From Streptomyces sp. NBC_00358 (GTDB lineage: Bacteria; Actinomycetota; Actinomycetes; Streptomycetales; Streptomycetaceae): a stretch of 64,000 bases of DNA. Below the pieces are notes generated by a model. That model saw nothing but the letters and a program-made list of their open reading frames with translations, ran no database searches and was not told the DNA's origin. The DNA lies in contig NZ_CP107976.1 of assembly GCF_036099295.1 (NCBI RefSeq), positions 930,001-994,000 of the forward strand, written 5' to 3'. The position numbers were made by a program, and so were the translations under genes. This document shows, one piece after another, positions 60,200 to 64,000 of this stretch. Every line of letters begins with the position of its first letter. The stretch's first letter is position 1.

Positions 60200-61372
60200 A
60201 TGCACGGTGCCGAGCGCACCGCCGACGACCGGTGGGTGCTGCCCACGGCAGGCGACACCCACTTCACCTGGAACTACGACGAGGGCCGGGACCGGCTGCT
60301 GAGCCTGTACCAGAAGGGCAAGGACAAGCAGTGGGACAGCACGGCGCGCATCGCCTGGGAGACCGAGGTCGACCCGTACGACGCGCTCGGCACTCCGGAG
60401 AACACGCTCGCCCTGTACGGCTCCCGGCAGTACGCGAAACTGAACGAACGCGAGCGGCGGGAAATGCGCCGCCACATGGCGTCCTGGGAATTCAGCCAGT
60501 TCCTGCACGGTGAACAGGGGGCGATGATCTGCTCGGCGCGGATCGTCGAATCGGTCCCCGATCTCGACTCGAAGTTCTATGCCGCGACCCAGGTGATGGA
60601 CGAGGCCCGGCATGCCGAGATCTTCTCCCGTTTCCTGAAGGAGAAGATCGGGATGGAATACCCGATCAACTCCCATCTGAAGAGCCTGCTCGGCGACTCC
60701 CTCTCGGATTCACGGTGGGACATGCCGTATCTCGGAATGCAGGTGCTGATCGAGGGTCTGGCGCTCGCGGCGTTCGGAATTCTCCGGGACAAGACGAACA
60801 AGCCGCTGCCGAAGCAGATCCTCGCCTACGTCATGCAGGACGAGGCCCGGCACGTCGCCTTCGGCAGGCTGGCCCTTCGGGACTACTACGCGGAGCTGAC
60901 CTCCCGGGAGAGGGCCGAGCGCGAGGAGTTCGTGGTCGAGGGCTGCTACCTCATGCGGGACCGCTTCCGGATGCAGGAGGTCTGGGAGAACCTCGGTTTC
61001 GACATGGCCGAGTGCATGGAGTACATGGACAAGGGCCCCCGCATGCAGGCGTTCCGCTCCCGCCTCTTCACCCGGATCGTCCCCTGCGTGAAGGACATCG
61101 GGCTGTGGGGACCGGCCGTGAAGAGGGCGTACGAGGACATGGGTGTCCTCGACATGGCCAAGAGCGATCTGCTCGCCCTGATGGCCTCGGACGAGGCGCA
61201 GGCCGAGTTGCTGGACCGCGAGCGCCGCGAGGAGCGCGAGCGCGAGAACCACGAACTGGCGGTCCGTGTCGCCGAGGTGGACGCGGCTGTCGCGGCAGGG
61301 GCGGAGGGACCCGTGGGGGCCGACGGAGCGACGGGGACCAGGGGTACGGCGCAGACCAGGGACACGGCCTGA
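60200..61372 (+). CDS. second ferritin-fold di-iron oxygenase
   Basis: 390-aa helical protein with a textbook di-iron site: Glu105 (FLHGEQG), DEARH (Glu135, His138), Glu185 (VLIEGLA) and DEARH (Glu215, His218). It differs clearly from the VlmB-like protein (44533) outside the motifs. The last ~60 residues are charged, then Ala/Gly/Thr-rich. Probably an oxygen-activating step on nitrogen or on the alkyl chain, for example desaturation or N-oxidation (inference). GGAGGAG lies 6 nt before the ATG; 42 bp after the kinase gene. Confidence 0.82.
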   Translation: MHGAERTADDRWVLPTAGDTHFTWNYDEGRDRLLSLYQKGKDKQWDSTARIAWETEVDPYDALGTPENTLALYGSRQYAKLNERERREMRRHMASWEFSQFLHGEQGAMICSARIVESVPDLDSKFYAATQVMDEARHAEIFSRFLKEKIGMEYPINSHLKSLLGDSLSDSRWDMPYLGMQVLIEGLALAAFGILRDKTNKPLPKQILAYVMQDEARHVAFGRLALRDYYAELTSRERAEREEFVVEGCYLMRDRFRMQEVWENLGFDMAECMEYMDKGPRMQAFRSRLFTRIVPCVKDIGLWGPAVKRAYEDMGVLDMAKSDLLALMASDEAQAELLDRERREERERENHELAVRVAEVDAAVAAGAEGPVGADGATGTRGTAQTRDTA

Positions 61373-61569
61373 GACGGGGCGTGCGCCCCAGGGGCCGAGA
61401 CCCGAGACCCACCTCCCGGACCCTCGGGGCACGCGCTCCCGCTCGCCGCCCGTCCGGCCCGCGCACGGCCGGCGCACGGCCCTCCCCCGGCGCGCAGACC
61501 CGGCAGTGCGAGCGACGGGTCGGCTGCGCTCAGTGACAACCCGATTGACGGCCGAGCACTCACACAGAT

Positions 61570-61590
61570 ACATTCCAACCATCGGTATGT
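61570..61590. promoter_or_regulatory. TetR operator, exporter promoter
   Basis: 21-bp element beginning ACATTCCAACC and ending GGTATGT, 18/21 identical to the minus strand of the operator at 54068-54088. It ends 15 bp before the MFS exporter ATG, immediately upstream of its GGAGG ribosome-binding site. Confidence 0.75.
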
Positions 61591-61605
61591 TGGAGGTGTT
61601 AAGCG

Positions 61606-63066
61606 ATGAGCGCTGGGCCCGCTGAAGCGGCGGCCAAGCGGGGGTACGTGCCCCTGCTGCTCCTCGCGTCGAGTGCGACCTTCCTGGCCGTCCTCGACGT
61701 GACGATCGTCAACCTGGCCATTCCTGATCTGCACAAGGACTTCAAGGGCTCCGCCCTGGCGGACCTGTCCTGGGTGATCACCGTCTACGCCACTGTGTTC
61801 GCCGCGCTGCTGGCACCCGCGGGGCGCCTCGCGGACGTGATCGGCCGACGTTCCCTCTTCACCGCCGGCATCGCCGTCTTCACGGCGATGTCCCTGGTGT
61901 GCGCACTGGCTCCGAACATCCCCGTCCTGCTGGCCGCCAGGGCCCTGCAGGGCGCCGGAGCCGCCGCGATGATCCCGGCGTCCCTCGCCATCGTCCTGAT
62001 GGACACACCGCCCGAGGAGCGGCGCGCCGCGATCGGCAAGTGGAGCGCGGCCTCCGCGTTCGCCGCCGCGGTGGGCCCGTCGATCGGTGGTGTCCTGGTC
62101 GACACCCTCGGCTGGCGGTCGCTGTTCCTGATCAATGTCCCGTTCGGCCTGCTGCTCCTGCTCCGCGCGCCCATCATTCCCCGGACCACCCGCCCGGAGA
62201 GCAGCAAGGTGCCGGACCTGATCGGCACGATCCTGCTCGGGCTCGGCATCGGACTGCTCAGCCTCGGCATCTCCAAGGGCGAGGACTGGGGCTGGGGCGA
62301 CGCGGCGACAGTGGGCTGTCTGGCCGTGGGCGCCGTCTCCATGGCGATCACCCTGATGCGCTCCAGGACCCACTCGGCTCCGGCCGTGGAGACCAGCCTG
62401 TGGCGCAGCCGGACCTTCGCCCTGGCGAACCTGTCCGTGTTCTTCTACGGCGCCTGCCTGTTCGCCTGGCTCCTGGTCGGCGTCCTCTACGTCACCTCGG
62501 TGTGGCACTGGTCGGAGCTGAAGGCGGGCCTGGCGGTGACCCCGGGCGCCATCGCGGCGACCCTGGTGGCCCTGTACTCGGGCAGGATCCAGACGAAGTA
62601 CGGTCCGCGGGTCGTCGTGGTGGCCGGGGCGATCGTGCTCGCGGGCACCGGTTTCTTCCTCGCCTTCACCCTGCCGGACGAGCCCGACTTCCTCGGCTAC
62701 TGGCTGCCCACCGGCATCCTGGCCGGCGCGGGCATGGGCGCGATCACCACGGGAACGTCGACCGCCGCCGCCCTCTCGGTCTCCCCGCTGCGCTTCGCGG
62801 CGGCGACCGGACTCAACCAGACGGCCCGCCAGGTCGGCGGCGCCTTCGGTATCGCCACGCTGGCCACCCTGCTCAGCAAGGCGAGCACGGACGCCGCCGA
62901 CTACGGGCACGTGCTGCTGTTCTGCTCCATCGTCACCGCCCTGTCCGGCCTGGCGGGCCTCGGGCTCGTCATCAAGGCCCCGCCGGCCGCGCCCCAGGGC
63001 CAGTCCGCCCAGGGCACGGCGTCCGGCGCCGAGCGGACGGCCGAGGCGAAACCGACCACCCGCTGA
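61606..63066 (+). CDS. MFS exporter, 14-helix drug:H+ antiporter type
   Basis: 486-aa membrane transporter of the DHA2/EmrB group with about 14 hydrophobic helices. FLAVLDVTIVNLAIPDL (helix 1, motif D1-like), LADVIGRRSLF (motif A) and GAGAAAMIPASLAI plus AVGPSIGGVLVD (motif C region) are clear. It probably exports the cluster product. GGAGG lies 9 nt before the ATG. The operator shared with the TetR gene indicates repression by that regulator. Valanimycin resistance also uses an MFS pump (VlmF). Confidence 0.93.
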   Translation: MSAGPAEAAAKRGYVPLLLLASSATFLAVLDVTIVNLAIPDLHKDFKGSALADLSWVITVYATVFAALLAPAGRLADVIGRRSLFTAGIAVFTAMSLVCALAPNIPVLLAARALQGAGAAAMIPASLAIVLMDTPPEERRAAIGKWSAASAFAAAVGPSIGGVLVDTLGWRSLFLINVPFGLLLLLRAPIIPRTTRPESSKVPDLIGTILLGLGIGLLSLGISKGEDWGWGDAATVGCLAVGAVSMAITLMRSRTHSAPAVETSLWRSRTFALANLSVFFYGACLFAWLLVGVLYVTSVWHWSELKAGLAVTPGAIAATLVALYSGRIQTKYGPRVVVVAGAIVLAGTGFFLAFTLPDEPDFLGYWLPTGILAGAGMGAITTGTSTAAALSVSPLRFAAATGLNQTARQVGGAFGIATLATLLSKASTDAADYGHVLLFCSIVTALSGLAGLGLVIKAPPAAPQGQSAQGTASGAERTAEAKPTTR

Positions 63067-63158
63067 CCTCCGAGGGGCGGCGCGCGCCGGATGCCGCCCA
63101 CCCGGTCGCCGTCCATCCGATCCAGGTACACACAAAACCGACGGAAGGTACGCAAGAG

Positions 63159-63584
63159 ATGCCCATCAAGTCCAGCGAAGCTCTCTACACCGCAGTCGCC
63201 ACCGCCGAGGGTGGCCGGGAGGGCCGCGTATCCACCGAGGACGGCAAGCTCGACATCGTCGTCAGCCAGCCCAAGGAACTGGGCGGCACGGGCGGTGGCA
63301 CCAATCCCGAGCAGCTCTTCGCCGCCTGCTACAGCGCGTGTTTCCACGCCTCGATCGGAATCATCGCCCAGATGCAGAAGATCGACATCACCGGTTCCAG
63401 CGTGACGGCCCGCGTCGGCATCGGCCGCAACGACGCCGGCTTCGGCATCGTCGCCGAACTCACCGCCCACCTCCCCTCGGTGGACGAGGCCACCGCCAAG
63501 GCGCTGGTGGAGAAGGCGGACCAGATCTGCCCGTACTCCAAGGTGACCCGTGGCGACATCGAGGTAACGATCAAGACGGCCTGA
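63159..63584 (+). CDS. organic hydroperoxide resistance protein (OsmC/Ohr family)
   Basis: 141-aa thiol peroxidase. The two redox Cys lie in FAACYSACFHAS (the reactive Cys is in this motif) and in ADQICPYSKVT; Arg and Glu residues of the family are retained (GRVSTEDG, NPEQLFAACY). It reduces organic hydroperoxides with lipoylated proteins. It may protect against peroxides made by the cluster's oxygenases, or just be the first gene past the cluster. AAGG lies about 10 nt before the ATG at 63159. Confidence 0.94.
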   Translation: MPIKSSEALYTAVATAEGGREGRVSTEDGKLDIVVSQPKELGGTGGGTNPEQLFAACYSACFHASIGIIAQMQKIDITGSSVTARVGIGRNDAGFGIVAELTAHLPSVDEATAKALVEKADQICPYSKVTRGDIEVTIKTA

Positions 63585-64000
63585 CCCACGCCGCGAAGAC
63601 CCCGCCGTCCGGTGAACCAGCCGGGCGGCGGGGTCTTCGTCCGTCCCGGCCGCCCGCACCGGACGGCCCACCACCCCGGGCACGGCAGGCGGAAGCACCA
63701 GGACGCGCGTCAACACGGTTGATTCGGGGCGGAGTTGCCGGTCCGGGCCGCCGGGTGACCCCAACCTGCCGGGCCTGCGTCCGGCCGAGGGGTGCACCCC
63801 GGCCGAGGCGGACGTGTTCACCCGCCGTCCGCGATCGCCGCCGGTGGTCCGCACGCCTGCCACCACCTGACCCGGGGCCCTCGCCGGTGCCGCCGGACCG
63901 CGGCACCGGCGCGTCCGTGCTCGCGGCCCGCGCGTCTCCTGCCTAGGCTCTAAGGGGTGGGCGGAACGGTGGAGGACCGGCTCGGAGCGGCGGGACCGGT
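63585..64000. other. intergenic tail of the window
   Basis: 416 bp holding the Ohr terminator and then no supported gene. A TAGGCT -10-like box at 63944 is followed by GTG at 63957, which could be a leaderless start of a gene running off the window; too little is visible to call. Confidence 0.4.
63595..63638 (+). terminator. 18-bp terminator hairpin
   Basis: 63595-63612 pairs with 63621-63638, 17 Watson-Crick pairs and one T-G pair, with an 8-nt loop, 10 bp after the Ohr stop. Confidence 0.85.

Noticed and set aside
63957..64000. Leaderless start of a further gene at the window end
   Set aside because: Only 44 bp are visible; the -10-like TAGGCT and GTG are suggestive but insufficient.

Overview
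The window is high-GC actinobacterial DNA and almost certainly Streptomyces chromosome. The signs are G/C-ending codons throughout, GTG/TTG starts, many 1-4 nt stop/start overlaps, rare TTA codons, two SARP regulators, ECF sigma factors and a secreted CBM3-GH16 enzyme. No transposase, phage gene or CRISPR array was seen.

Layout. 1-27 kb is a mosaic of short transcription units: a partial lipoprotein (with a TTA codon), a chloroperoxidase-type hydrolase, a P450 and an enoyl-CoA hydratase, a GntR regulator divergent from a CBM3-GH16 glycosidase with clustered operator-like repeats, and an SGNH esterase. A TetR/GMC oxidoreductase/acetoacetate-decarboxylase-like/acyl-CoA-ligase operon faces a flavin monooxygenase across two large palindromes. 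Then come an ECF sigma/anti-sigma-like pair, two envelope glycosyltransferases, a type I GAPDH, a GlxA regulator, a secreted amidase-like protein, a DoxX/HxlR pair, an FG-GAP propeller and an epoxide hydrolase.

28-41 kb is a sulfur island bracketed by two SARP genes. On the minus strand lie a zinc-ribbon protein, cysH, a collapsed cysC remnant, cysD, cysN, a sulfonate-type ABC importer and a sirohydrochlorin chelatase. On the plus strand, divergently, lie a secreted methanethiol-oxidase (SBP56) homologue, a membrane protein and a ferredoxin-type sulfite reductase.

41-63 kb looks like a biosynthetic gene cluster for an aliphatic azoxy (N-N bonded) compound. Its gene content matches the logic known from valanimycin: a VlmH-like amine N-hydroxylase and its flavin reductase, a VlmA-like seryl-tRNA-dependent transferase (MprF/DUF2156 fold), a VlmB-like di-iron protein, a VlmJ-like lipid-kinase homologue and a VlmK-like MmgE/PrpD protein. 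To this it adds a fatty-chain module (KAS III, KAS, ACP), an aldehyde-dehydrogenase-fold enzyme and a class III aminotransferase that could supply a long-chain amine, a second di-iron protein, a carboxyl-type methyltransferase, a live/dead pair of SGNH hydrolases, a TetR regulator and an MFS exporter. One ten-gene operon (41.9-51.3 kb) and the VlmA-like gene diverge from a promoter region with three CTGAGA repeats spaced 11 bp, the architecture of a SARP operator.

The most unusual item is a 92-nt tRNA-Ser-like RNA gene at 59058-59149 inside this cluster. It has a perfect serine-type acceptor stem, G73, a long variable arm and an intact T-arm, but its anticodon arm has a 6-nt loop and no U33. 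My inference is that it is a dedicated, non-decoding seryl donor for the VlmA-like transferase. It should be tested first.
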